Below, one piece after another: positions 1 through 8,100 of a stretch of 14,400 nucleotides of DNA. Source of the stretch: Anaerolineae bacterium (GTDB lineage Bacteria; Chloroflexota; Anaerolineae; Aggregatilineales; Phototrophicaceae). Numbering within the stretch: the stretch's first letter is position 1; each line of letters starts with the position of its first letter. The notes below the pieces were generated by a model. It ran no database searches. It had not been told where the DNA came from and saw nothing but the letters and a program-made list of their open reading frames with translations. The position numbers and the translations under genes were made by a program. The DNA is taken from contig JANQRM010000686.1 of NCBI GenBank assembly GCA_028284565.1, positions 1 through 14,400 of the forward strand. The letters run 5' to 3'.

Positions 1-3000
1 CCGGCATCGCCTTGGGTTGGGCAGGAGTCCACATCGTCGGTGAAGCCATCGCCATCGCTATCGACAAGGGCGACTACCGTTTCGTGATTACCGAACCATA
101 TAGTGGCTGTGTCGCCATGATTGACCGTAACAGTCTGGCAGATTTGGTCAGCAACCGAGGTGTTGGGCCCGGGGCGACTGTTCGTCCAACCATCCACGGG
201 CGTTTGACAGATTGTGACTGCGCCAGCATTTATTAGTGTTAGGTTGAATTGACCACTGCCATCTGAGTTGGCTTGGGCGATTTGAGTGAAGTTCGCGTCG
301 TAGGCAGTCAATTGCCAGTTGGCGAGAACGGGTTCGGTATTGAGTGTATATTGCCCATCTTGATTTTGGTCATGATAGATACCTGCGACGACCTTCGGCA
401 TGGGAGCCACTTGGAAGATACAGGTCACGTCTGCGCCTTCTGCTAGGGATACACTCAAGCTAGCTGATTCTGCTTGGAATGTGCCTGTGGTGGGGGAACA
501 GGATGCGCCTTGTAATGCCCAATCACTGTTATTGATGATATTGCTAATGCTCAGGATGTATTCCCCCGCATCAATGCCACTGAATGATGAGCTGTTTGTG
601 CCTGCATCATTGAGGACGACATTTCCTAAGCTCCCTGCATTGACTTGCCAATCATAGGCGGTGTCCATTGCATCCACGACAACAGATAAGTTCGCGGGAA
701 TGGATGCGATTTCTGTTGGTGCAGGAGTAGGTTCAGGCGTGTTGTTTTCGGCGGGTGCTTGTGCGACTGCAAAGCTGGAGAAGTCGATTGCACCATAGAA
801 GGCACTGAGTAAGTTAACTGTACTCCGTTTGCCAACCATGACCCATTTGCCAAGGAATGCGCCAGTGAATTGGGAGTCTCTATCGATACGAAGCGTGCCA
901 TTAGGAGCATAGATATTCGCTTGGACATTGCTATTAGCCCCAAACTTGGCGGCATAAGGATAGGCATTGGGACGATTGGGGTCGCCGTTTACTCCCATTA
1001 CAATCACGACAAGTTGGGAAGCTGATAAGCCAGACCCCGCTTCGGGAGCAACCGTAGCATTCTTCAGGATGAGCATGGTTCCAGCAATACGGATTTCTGT
1101 GGGTGCGCGGAAGAGGATCTGAACATTGTTGCGGATGTTCCAAGAGCTGAAGTGGTAAACTCCGCCAGAGAAGATGACTGTTGCGTTATGGTTGGCAGAA
1201 AGTTGACCATATTGTCCGGCATCGATTACACGACTTTCATATTGAGCCAGCGTGAGATTTTCGGGTCCCGGATTGACACTTGGAATCGTCGGCATTTGTA
1301 CAAGGGGTAACGAGACATGATGGACTGTGCCATGGATGATGCCGGGTCCACTGATCTCATTGATATGGACTTCGTGAACTTGGACACTATCTTTGAGATA
1401 GGCAATATTGCCATAGAGATGTGCTGATGCACTCAGGCTTGACCCCGGATTGAGGGTAATTTCACGATTGCCTTGGAAGAAGGGTCCACCACTGATGAGG
1501 TTTGCACCGACGTGACCCGTCTGAATCGCGCTGTCGTTTTCTAGGAGAATGCCATGTTCACCGAGTACTGAGAACTCGTGGAGATACACTGCACCTGCAA
1601 CGGGAGGCTCAGTTGGAGCGGGAGTCGTTGGAGTTGGAGCTGGCGTTGTCGGTGCGGGTGTCGTAACGGTTGGCTCTGGCGTTGTTGTCGGTTCTGGTGT
1701 CGGTGTTTCGGTTGGTGGATTATCAATATTGATGGGTCCACCAAAGGCACTGTTCACATTGACTTGACTACGGAGACCAATCATCACCCAGCGCCCTAAG
1801 AATGCGCCAGTGGCTTGTGAATCTTGGTCGATACGAAGTGTGCCATTGGGAACATAGATATTGGCTTGGATGTTGTTGTTGTAGCCAAATTTGACGGCAT
1901 ACGGATAGGCGTTTGGACGAGAGGCGTTGCCGTTCAACCCTAGAACCGTCATGATGAATTGTGAAGCCGATAGACCCGAACCCGATTCCGGTGCAATGGA
2001 CACATTTTGTAAGACGAGAACCGTGCCAGCAACTCGGATTTCTGTGGGTGCGCGGAAGAGGATCTGCACATTGTTGCGGATGTTCCAAGAGCTGAAGTGG
2101 TAAACTCCTCCTGCAAAGATCACAGTTGCGTTGTCTTGTGCATAGAGTTCGCCATATTGTCCAGCGTTTAGCACCCGACTTTCATGATTAACGAGTAGAA
2201 GGTTTTCAGTTCCCGGATTGACCGATGGTACAGAAGGCATCTGTGAAATTAGCGGGAAGGAGATGCTATTCACATTACCTAAAATGCTACCGGGTCCGTT
2301 AATTGAATTTACATAAACATCGTGGACTTGCACACCATCTTGAATATAGGCTTCATTTCCATATAGGTCAGAGTTTGGTCCTAGACGGGCGTTAGGATTA
2401 ATCGTAATCTCACGAGTGCCTTGGAAGTAGGGACCACTGCTTATCAGATTGACACCCGCATGTCCTGAGTTAATCAAACTGCTTTCCTGCATAAACAGCC
2501 CATCTTCAGCAAAGACAGCGAAATCTTTGAGATCAGGATTACCTGCAACTGGTGGTTCGGTTGGAGCTGGTGTGGTCGGAGTTGTTGTGGGTGCTGGTGT
2601 TGTCGGTTCGGGTGTTGTGGTTGGTTCTTCGGTAGGGTCGATACCCGCATCAGAGAAGTCAATCGGTCCACCAAACGCACTGGCATAGCTGACAACAGCA
2701 CGCTTGCCCACAGATACCCAGCGTCCAATGAATGCACCTTGTGCAACGCTATCGTCGTGAATACGAAGCGTCCCATTGGGTGTGAAGATATTGGCTTCGA
2801 CGGTGTTGCGGAGACCGAGTTGGGTGGCAAAGAGTCCGCCATTGGGATTGTCTGGATAGCCGTTTTCTGCCAGCACATAAAAGACAATTTTAGTGGCATT
2901 CATATGACTAATGCCGGGTTGTGCACCGATGAAGGTATCATTGAGGACGCGGAGACGACCTTGAATCCGAATTTCAGTTGGACCTTGGAAGATTATTTGC

Positions 3001-4685
3001 ACGTTGTTGCGAATGTCCCACCAGTCGAAGTTGTAGACCCCACCGGTTAGGAAGACCACGCTATTATCCTGTGCAAAGAGTTTGCCGTAATCACCGTGAT
3101 GCAAGGTAAGTGTTTCGCCCTTCTCAACAGTTAAATCCTGTGTCCCAGCAGAAAAACTCGGAACATCGGGAAAATCGGTGACAATGGGTAAATTGACGGT
3201 GGTTTGTGTCCCATTTACTGACCCAGAGCCGGACAAGTCGTTGACGAAAGCATCTTGTACTTGAGAGTCTGTGCGGAGGATGACGGTATCACCAAATAGA
3301 CGAGAATTAGGATTGGTGATTTGTGCGCCAGAATTGAAGGTGACTTCTCGTTGCCCACTGATATAAGGACCGTCACTGATGAGGTTGGCGGCAACATCTC
3401 CACCATTGATGACCGCATCGTTCTTTACAAGGATGCCATCTTGACCGAGAATGGAGAAGTTCACAACATGCACTGGCTCGCTTGGTTGAGTCGGTGCGGG
3501 TGTTGTTGGATTCGGTGTCGTGGTCGGCTCAGTGGGCGAGGGTGTGGGATTTGGTCCGCTGTCATTCAGAATCTCGTAGATGTGGACTTCTGTTGGTCCA
3601 ATGTTGCCTGTGAGATAGCCATTGGCAACGGACAATCCATCCGGTCGTCCGGTGAACATGGAAACCAAATCGGTCCCACCAAAGGGGATTTCGAGGTTCA
3701 CGGATTTAGTTGAGTTCAGTGATGAATTCAAAACGATCATATAGGAGCGGTTTTGAAATTGCCAATATCCGGCTTTGATTTTGGTGTCGCTTGTGTCGAG
3801 GACGAGCCGATTCCCACCTGTAATCATGGGCATCAAGGCTTGCATTTCGGAGCCGATATTATAGAACTCATTGACGAGATCAGGGTGTTGTTCAAGATTC
3901 CAAAGTTCGTCAAAGTAAGTGTAATATAAAATGCCATCTACACCGACGATGATGGATTGATAGGTGATGTTGCGAATTTCTGCTGGGGTCGGCTTTCGAT
4001 ATCCTGACCATTGATAACTTTGCAGATTCGCAATGACCAGATCATTAGTCACAGATTGCGTATATTCTAACCAATCATAAGTCATTTCAAGCGGGTCAGT
4101 GGGAATGCTGTAGGTCTGAATACCCATTGCTTCTGCCGCACCCGCATACTCTGCTGCCCCAAAGATATTTCCACTTTGATATGTAATGTGGTGGGGAGCA
4201 ATGCTTTTTACTAACGCGGATGTTTGTGTAATTGTACTTACGCTCGGACCTGTGGTGTTGAAGTCATCTGCGACCAACCAGCCCAAAACCGCTGGATGGT
4301 CTTTGAATTCATGTACCATCGATTCTAACCCATTGTCATCATTGGCTTCGATGATGACGCGGACACCGAGTTGATGGGCGCGGTCTAAGAAATCACGATC
4401 TGTATTTTCGAGTGCTGGATGTATCAAATTAAAGCCCATGGCAGCGGTTTGCTCGAGTGCCGCCATCTTTTGCGCCTTGGTGCCTGCCCATGAGGTGTGA
4501 TACATCCCGATTGGGAAAAACCCACTCCCCGCGACGGAGGCTGGGCTGTTGGCAAATTGTACATCATCCCAATTGGTGGACTCTTGTTGCGCTTGCAAGG
4601 CAGATTGACCCACAATTAAGACGAGTATCAAGCTGATAATGAGACCGACAAAACGAGACGGTTGGTTGCTTCGTTGGTTGTTCAT
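1..4685 (-). CDS. Giant secreted multidomain protein with N-terminal glycoside-hydrolase-like domain (3' end outside window)
   Basis: The frame from the ATG at 4683-4685 stays open for 1561 codons to the left edge, so the C terminus is missing. A strong SD (GGGAGGT, 5-base spacer) fixes the start. Residues 1-32 look like a signal peptide: Arg at 5 and 11, a hydrophobic stretch at 12-30, and a likely cut near Ala32. Residues ~55-290 resemble a (beta/alpha)8 glycoside hydrolase: FFPIGMYHTSW at 57-67, a conserved-type HPAVLGWLVADD at 130-141, and YYTYFDE at 254-260 near the expected nucleophile strand. A small beta domain (~291-372) follows. Three homologous modules occupy 405-683, 713-989 and 1029-1305, separated by Thr/Pro/Glu linkers. 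Then come a Cys-pair domain (1332-1430, C1396/C1422), an SdrD-B or prealbumin-like domain (~1431-1535) and a TSP3-type Ca-binding motif (D1542-x-D-x-D ... CP at 1554). The role is probably cell-surface carbohydrate binding or hydrolysis, or adhesion. Substrate and enzymatic activity are unproven. Confidence 0.9.
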   Translation of the reverse strand, partial: MNNQRSNQPSRFVGLIISLILVLIVGQSALQAQQESTNWDDVQFANSPASVAGSGFFPIGMYHTSWAGTKAQKMAALEQTAAMGFNLIHPALENTDRDFLDRAHQLGVRVIIEANDDNGLESMVHEFKDHPAVLGWLVADDFNTTGPSVSTITQTSALVKSIAPHHITYQSGNIFGAAEYAGAAEAMGIQTYSIPTDPLEMTYDWLEYTQSVTNDLVIANLQSYQWSGYRKPTPAEIRNITYQSIIVGVDGILYYTYFDELWNLEQHPDLVNEFYNIGSEMQALMPMITGGNRLVLDTSDTKIKAGYWQFQNRSYMIVLNSSLNSTKSVNLEIPFGGTDLVSMFTGRPDGLSVANGYLTGNIGPTEVHIYEILNDSGPNPTPSPTEPTTTPNPTTPAPTQPSEPVHVVNFSILGQDGILVKNDAVINGGDVAANLISDGPYISGQREVTFNSGAQITNPNSRLFGDTVILRTDSQVQDAFVNDLSGSGSVNGTQTTVNLPIVTDFPDVPSFSAGTQDLTVEKGETLTLHHGDYGKLFAQDNSVVFLTGGVYNFDWWDIRNNVQIIFQGPTEIRIQGRLRVLNDTFIGAQPGISHMNATKIVFYVLAENGYPDNPNGGLFATQLGLRNTVEANIFTPNGTLRIHDDSVAQGAFIGRWVSVGKRAVVSYASAFGGPIDFSDAGIDPTEEPTTTPEPTTPAPTTTPTTPAPTEPPVAGNPDLKDFAVFAEDGLFMQESSLINSGHAGVNLISSGPYFQGTREITINPNARLGPNSDLYGNEAYIQDGVQVHDVYVNSINGPGSILGNVNSISFPLISQMPSVPSVNPGTENLLLVNHESRVLNAGQYGELYAQDNATVIFAGGVYHFSSWNIRNNVQILFRAPTEIRVAGTVLVLQNVSIAPESGSGLSASQFIMTVLGLNGNASRPNAYPYAVKFGYNNNIQANIYVPNGTLRIDQDSQATGAFLGRWVMIGLRSQVNVNSAFGGPINIDNPPTETPTPEPTTTPEPTVTTPAPTTPAPTPTTPAPTEPPVAGAVYLHEFSVLGEHGILLENDSAIQTGHVGANLISGGPFFQGNREITLNPGSSLSASAHLYGNIAYLKDSVQVHEVHINEISGPGIIHGTVHHVSLPLVQMPTIPSVNPGPENLTLAQYESRVIDAGQYGQLSANHNATVIFSGGVYHFSSWNIRNNVQILFRAPTEIRIAGTMLILKNATVAPEAGSGLSASQLVVIVMGVNGDPNRPNAYPYAAKFGANSNVQANIYAPNGTLRIDRDSQFTGAFLGKWVMVGKRSTVNLLSAFYGAIDFSSFAVAQAPAENNTPEPTPAPTEIASIPANLSVVVDAMDTAYDWQVNAGSLGNVVLNDAGTNSSSFSGIDAGEYILSISNIINNSDWALQGASCSPTTGTFQAESASLSVSLAEGADVTCIFQVAPMPKVVAGIYHDQNQDGQYTLNTEPVLANWQLTAYDANFTQIAQANSDGSGQFNLTLINAGAVTICQTPVDGWTNSRPGPNTSVADQICQTVTVNHGDTATIWFGNHETVVALVDSDGDGFTDDVDSCPTQGDA
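771..1601 (-). repeat. Surface module 3 of 3 (residues 1029-1305)
   Basis: Third copy of the module, closest to module 2. Landmarks occur in the same order: GHVGANLISGGPFFQG, SVQVHEV, PSVNPG, VYHFSSWNIRNNVQI, GSGLSASQ, PNGTLRI, GAFLGKW and SAFYGAI. Like module 2 it begins with VAG directly after a Thr/Pro linker ending PTEPP, so the duplicated unit appears to include the linker. Confidence 0.78.
1091..1163 (-). repeat. Near-identical 73-base repeat, copy B (module 3)
   Basis: Partner of the segment at 2036-2108, with one mismatch in 73 bases. The flanking DNA of the two modules differs much more, including at third codon positions, so the tract is locally homogenised or under strong constraint. 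Confidence 0.9.
1602..1718 (-). repeat. Thr/Pro-rich linker 3 (residues 990-1028)
   Basis: A 39-residue Pro/Thr/Glu/Ala linker between modules 2 and 3, also ending PTEPP. It is longer than linker 2, with extra TPAPT-like units, so the linker length appears to vary by gain or loss of short codon-level repeats. Confidence 0.8.
1719..2549 (-). repeat. Surface module 2 of 3 (residues 713-989)
   Basis: Second copy of the ~277-residue module. It aligns with module 3 along its whole length with a single one-residue gap (LISQMP versus LVQMP). Shared stretches include VYHFSSWNIRNNVQILFRAP, GSGLSASQ, RPNAYPYA and PNGTLRI. A 73-base segment is nearly identical to module 3 at the DNA level. Confidence 0.78.
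2036..2108 (-). repeat. Near-identical 73-base repeat, copy A (module 2)
   Basis: This segment matches 1091-1163 with a single mismatch (position 2067 versus 1122), 945 bases apart, which is 315 codons and in the same frame. It encodes the VYHFSSWNIRNN to APTEIR core of the module. Confidence 0.9.
2550..2636 (-). repeat. Thr/Pro-rich linker 2 (residues 684-712)
   Basis: A 29-residue linker of Pro/Thr/Glu/Ala between modules 1 and 2, containing TTTPEPTTPAP and ending PTEPP. It has the same character and ending as linker 3. Confidence 0.8.
2637..3473 (-). repeat. Surface module 1 of 3 (residues 405-683)
   Basis: First copy of a ~277-residue module in the giant secreted protein. It shares the landmarks of the other two copies: NLIS.GPY..G.RE near the start, then GGVYNF, IRNNVQI, GPTEIRI, PNGTLRI, GAFIGRW and SAFGGPI near the end. 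It is visibly more diverged than copies 2 and 3. Short hydrophobic/polar alternation and many Gly/Asn turns suggest a beta-helix or beta-solenoid. This resembles families of bacterial surface or pilus-associated domains such as DUF7305-like proteins, but I cannot confirm the family from sequence alone. Confidence 0.75.
3474..3554 (-). repeat. Thr/Pro-rich linker 1 (residues 378-404)
   Basis: About 27 residues almost entirely of Pro, Thr, Ser, Glu and Asn in PTP/TTP-like steps join the hydrolase-like part to module 1. Such linkers are typical of extended, often glycosylated spacers in secreted multidomain carbohydrate-active proteins. The DNA is a low-complexity series of ggt/gtt-type triplets on the plus strand. 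Confidence 0.8.
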
Positions 4686-4690
4686 GACAA

Positions 4691-4697
4691 ACCTCCC
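4691..4697 (-). promoter_or_regulatory. Shine-Dalgarno site of the secreted protein gene
   Basis: GGGAGGT on the minus strand, five bases before the ATG at 4685. It decides the start of the giant secreted protein and supports the signal peptide reading. Confidence 0.8.
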
Positions 4698-4733
4698 GCA
4701 AACATTTGATAAACCTTAATAAAACAGATAAAA

Positions 4734-4754
4734 GAAGCAACTTTTTTATGCTTC
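4734..4754. promoter_or_regulatory. Inverted repeat in the presumed 5' leader of the secreted protein gene
   Basis: GAAGCA (4734-4739) and TGCTTC (4749-4754) form perfect 6-base arms around a 9-base loop, about 50 bases upstream of the minus-strand start codon. The loop is A/T-rich. It lacks the GC-rich stem plus U-tract of a terminator. Confidence 0.25.
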
Positions 4755-4790
4755 GCCAACAATTTACTGTTTTTTAATGCAAGTTGTAAC

Positions 4791-4804
4791 AGTACGGAGG
4801 TACT
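4791..4804. promoter_or_regulatory. Short perfect hairpin AGTAC-GGAG-GTACT
   Basis: Five-base-pair arms around a four-base loop, about 105 bases upstream of the secreted-protein start. It contains an SD-like GGAGGT on the plus strand, but no start codon follows at suitable distance. It could be a leader structure or an operator, or chance. Confidence 0.22.
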
Positions 4805-4902
4805 TTCGGGACTTTTTTCCTAATTTGTAAGGCAAGTGGAAAGGATTTTTAAAGTTCTTTATAGGTTTTAACGAGTATTAATAGATATTTTCCAGAAATG
4901 AG

Positions 4903-4919
4903 GAAGTCAACTTCGACTT
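4903..4919. promoter_or_regulatory. Overlapping inverted repeats, possible operator or hairpin
   Basis: GAAGT-CA-ACTTC (4903-4914) overlaps AAGTC-AACTTC-GACTT (4904-4919), which allows two alternative 5-base-pair stems. It sits mid-way in the divergent region. A regulatory role is inferred only from symmetry and position. Confidence 0.25.
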
Positions 4920-5040
4920 ACAGGAGAATTGGTAAATCATTTCAATTCAATTTCAATATTGTTTGTCAAAAACTAAATATTAACTTTAAATCAACGGCAA
5001 TAAAATTTGATTGCAAGGTCAATGTAAGTTCATCTACCGT

Positions 5041-5055
5041 ATTTTGATGCAAAAT
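5041..5055. promoter_or_regulatory. Perfect palindrome, possible operator upstream of the kinase gene
   Basis: ATTTTG-ATG-CAAAAT is a perfect inverted repeat with 6-base arms and a 3-base spacer, about 100 bases before the kinase start. The symmetry fits a dimeric regulator site, but AT-rich DNA yields such repeats by chance and no second copy was seen. Confidence 0.3.
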
Positions 5056-5155
5056 GTGGTTTCTTTCGGAGATTTCAAGCATTTTTGATTTGGAGAAAGC
5101 CCGTATTTACGAGACAATAGGTGTATGCCAATCTGCATAATGTTAAGGGCGCATA

Positions 5156-8100
5156 ATGGTCGAAACAAAACAATTAACAGGTACAACAATTAAAGGGTAT
5201 GAACTCGAAGAATTAATTGGTGAAGGGGGGTTTGGGGCGGTTTATCGTGCGACCCAACCTTCAGTGAAGCGAGAAGTCGCTATCAAGATTATCCTACCGG
5301 ACTATGCCAATGATCCTGAATTCGTGCGTCGCTTTGAAGCTGAAGCCCAACTGATTGCCAATTTAGAGCATATCCATATTGTGCCCCTCTATGATTATTG
5401 GCGAGATGCTACAGGTGCATATCTGGTGATGCGTTATTTTCGTGGGGGGAATCTTCAGCAAGTATTGGAGAAGGGGCATTGGCCCTTTGAAGATGCCCCA
5501 CGCATAGTTGATCAAATCGCTACTGCCTTAGAAGTCTCTCATCGTAGTGGGGTGATTCATCGTGATTTGAAGCCTGCGAATATTATGCTGGATGATGAGA
5601 AAAATGCGTATTTGGGTGATTTTGGAATTGCGAAGGACCTCGATCATATTACGGATTTTTCGACGATGATTGAGGCGAACGAAGCCGAAGGGTTGATGGG
5701 TTCGCCGGATTACATTTCGCCTGAGCAAATTAAACAGGATTTTATTGGACCTCAGACTGATATTTATAGTTTGGGGCTTATTTTGTACAAACTCTTGACA
5801 GGGCGTAAACCCTTTCCGGGATTGGCACTCTCGACGCTGATTTCTAAACATCTCACTGAGGATTTGCCTCATATCCGCGAAGTGCGTCCCGATTTACCGG
5901 AAGAACTAAATCAGGTTATCCGCAAAGCTACTGAAAAGAATCCACAAGAACGATACCAGAGTACGCTTGAGTTGGCGCGTGAATTCCGCCGAGCTATTCG
6001 TCACATAAGTGAAGAGTCCTTAGGTGAACTCGAACAGCGGAGTCCGGATGCTTTTGATATGGATGAGGTTGTCGAACCAGACCTTGATTCGATTTACCTC
6101 GATATAGAACCAGATAATCCGTATAAAGGGCTACGTGCTTTCCAAGAAGCGGATGCAGATGATTTCCGTGGGCGAGATGCGCTCATTAATCGTCTCTTAA
6201 ATCGGATGCAACAAGAAGATGTCACCGGTCGTTTTCTGGCAGTGATTGGTCCGAGTGGGAGTGGGAAGTCGAGTGTGGTCAAAGCGGGTCTGATTCCACA
6301 ACTGCGTCAAGGTGCGTTAGAGAATTCAGATCAATGGTACATCGTCGAGATGGTTCCGGGGACACATCCCCTTGAAGAGTTAGAAGCGGCATTGCTTCGT
6401 GTGGCGATTAATCCACCAGCAAGTTTGTTAGAACAACTCAAGGCAGATGAACGGGGCTTGGTTCGTGCGGTGAAGCGCATTTTGCCCGGCGCAGGTGACG
6501 AAAACAGCCTCGTTCTGCTCATCGACCAGTTTGAAGAAGTGTTTACGATGGTGGAGGATGAAGAGGCGAGAGCATTCTTCTTGAAGAGTCTGCTCAATGC
6601 GGCACAAGACCCCAAAAGCCAACTGCGTGTTATCGTGACGCTTCGTGCGGATTTTTATGATCGTCCGCTTCAATACCCTGAATTTGGTGAATTAGTTCGT
6701 CAATGTACGGAAGTGGTTTTGCCATTAAATGATGATGAACTCAAAGATGCCATCCTTGAGCCAGCGATGCACAATGGCATGGCACTAGAAGCGGGGCTGG
6801 TTGAGTCCATCATAGGGGATGTCAGTGGTCAACCGGGCAGTTTGCCTCTACTCCAATATGCATTGACAGAACTGTTTGAACGACGTGATGGTTTGTGGAT
6901 GACATTGAGTGCCTATCGGGAGATTGAAGGTGTATCAGGAGCGTTAACCCAGCGTGCAACGGATATCTATCACGAGTTGACAGCCAACCAGCAGGCTCTA
7001 GTCCGACAGATGTTTTTGCGTTTGGTCACTTTGGGCGAAGGCACAGAAGATACTCGACGGCGTGTCTTGTTGTCGGAAGTGCTGGCATTGCATACAGATC
7101 AAGATAAGATGCAAGCGGTTGTTGATGCATTTGGGAAGTATCGCTTGCTGACCTTTGATCGTGATCCGGTCACACGTACCCCAACGGTTGAAGTGGCACA
7201 TGAAGCACTGATTCGGCAATGGGGATTGTTGCGCGAATGGCTGGATGAAAATCGAGATGGTTTGCGGATTCAACGACGGGTGGCAACATCCTCAGCAGAA
7301 TGGGAGAATGCAGGACGGGACCGTAGTTTCCTTGCATCGGGGAATCGCCTGCAACAATTTGAAGAATGGATACAAGATACGGAACTTTCTCTGACGGAAA
7401 GTGAACGGGATTATGTCCAAGAGAGTTTGGTTGAACGCACGCGCCAAGAGAAAGCCGAAGCGGAACGTCAAGCGAAGGAACTTGAATTAGAGGAACGGTC
7501 TCGGAGTCGATTGCGCGCCTTAGTCGCTGTGTTGTCAATTGCCTTTGTCGGCGCAGTTGTCTTGAGTGGCTTTGCTTTGAATCAATCGAACTTAGCAGAC
7601 CAAAATGCCGCCACTGCAACAAATGCGCAGGGGGAAGCGCTTGTCCAAGCGAATTTAGCGGGAACTGCTGCCTTTGAAGCCGAAGTCAGTGCGATGGAAG
7701 CGCAAAGTTTAGCCTTTGCATCGGGTTCACAACTCGCATTGGGGAATGGGAATACGGATTTAGCAATTTTGCTGGCACTTGAAGCGAATACCGTCGGCGA
7801 ATCGACCATTCAAACGCGACGGACGTTGGCTGAATCGGCTTATGCCCCCGGTACTCGCCAAGTCTTTGATACTCACACCAATCGGGTGATGGCAGTGGCT
7901 TATACGCCGGACGGTACTCAAGCTCTAACAACAGCTCAAGATTTGTTGTTGATTTTGTGGGACTTAGAAACCGGTGAGATGCTCCAGCAAATGGAAGGGC
8001 ATAGCGATTGGGTCTGGGATATCGCGGTGCATCCCGATGGACAGCGAGCAATCACAGCCTCTGCGGATGGCACACTGATTCTGTGGGATTTGACAACTGG

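Larger units (their letters stand above)
4686..5155. other. AT-rich divergent intergenic region
   Basis: 470 bases with no credible gene lie between the divergent secreted-protein and kinase genes, so this stretch should hold both promoters. The base composition is clearly richer in A/T than the flanking genes. I found no convincing paired -35/-10 boxes for either direction: TTGTCA at 4963-4968 followed by TTTAAA at 4985-4990 is only a weak candidate for the kinase gene. Several short perfect inverted repeats occur and are listed separately. Confidence 0.75.

Noticed and set aside
1541..1767. Frames on both strands rich in His/Gln/Arg or Val/Gly across the linker region
   Set aside because: They are shadows of the codon-repetitive Thr/Pro linker 3 of the long minus-strand gene.
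2474..3050. Frames of 103-141 codons on both strands
   Set aside because: They overlap the continuous frame of the secreted protein, lack sensible SD sites and have no domain-like sequence.
4963..4990. TTGTCA/TTTAAA pair as a sigma-70 promoter for the kinase gene
   Set aside because: The -10 match is poor and the spacing 16 bases in A/T-rich DNA, so it is not distinguishable from chance.
7170..8051. Minus-strand frames of 75-150 codons inside the kinase gene
   Set aside because: They are antisense to a well-supported coding region and show no motifs or start signals.
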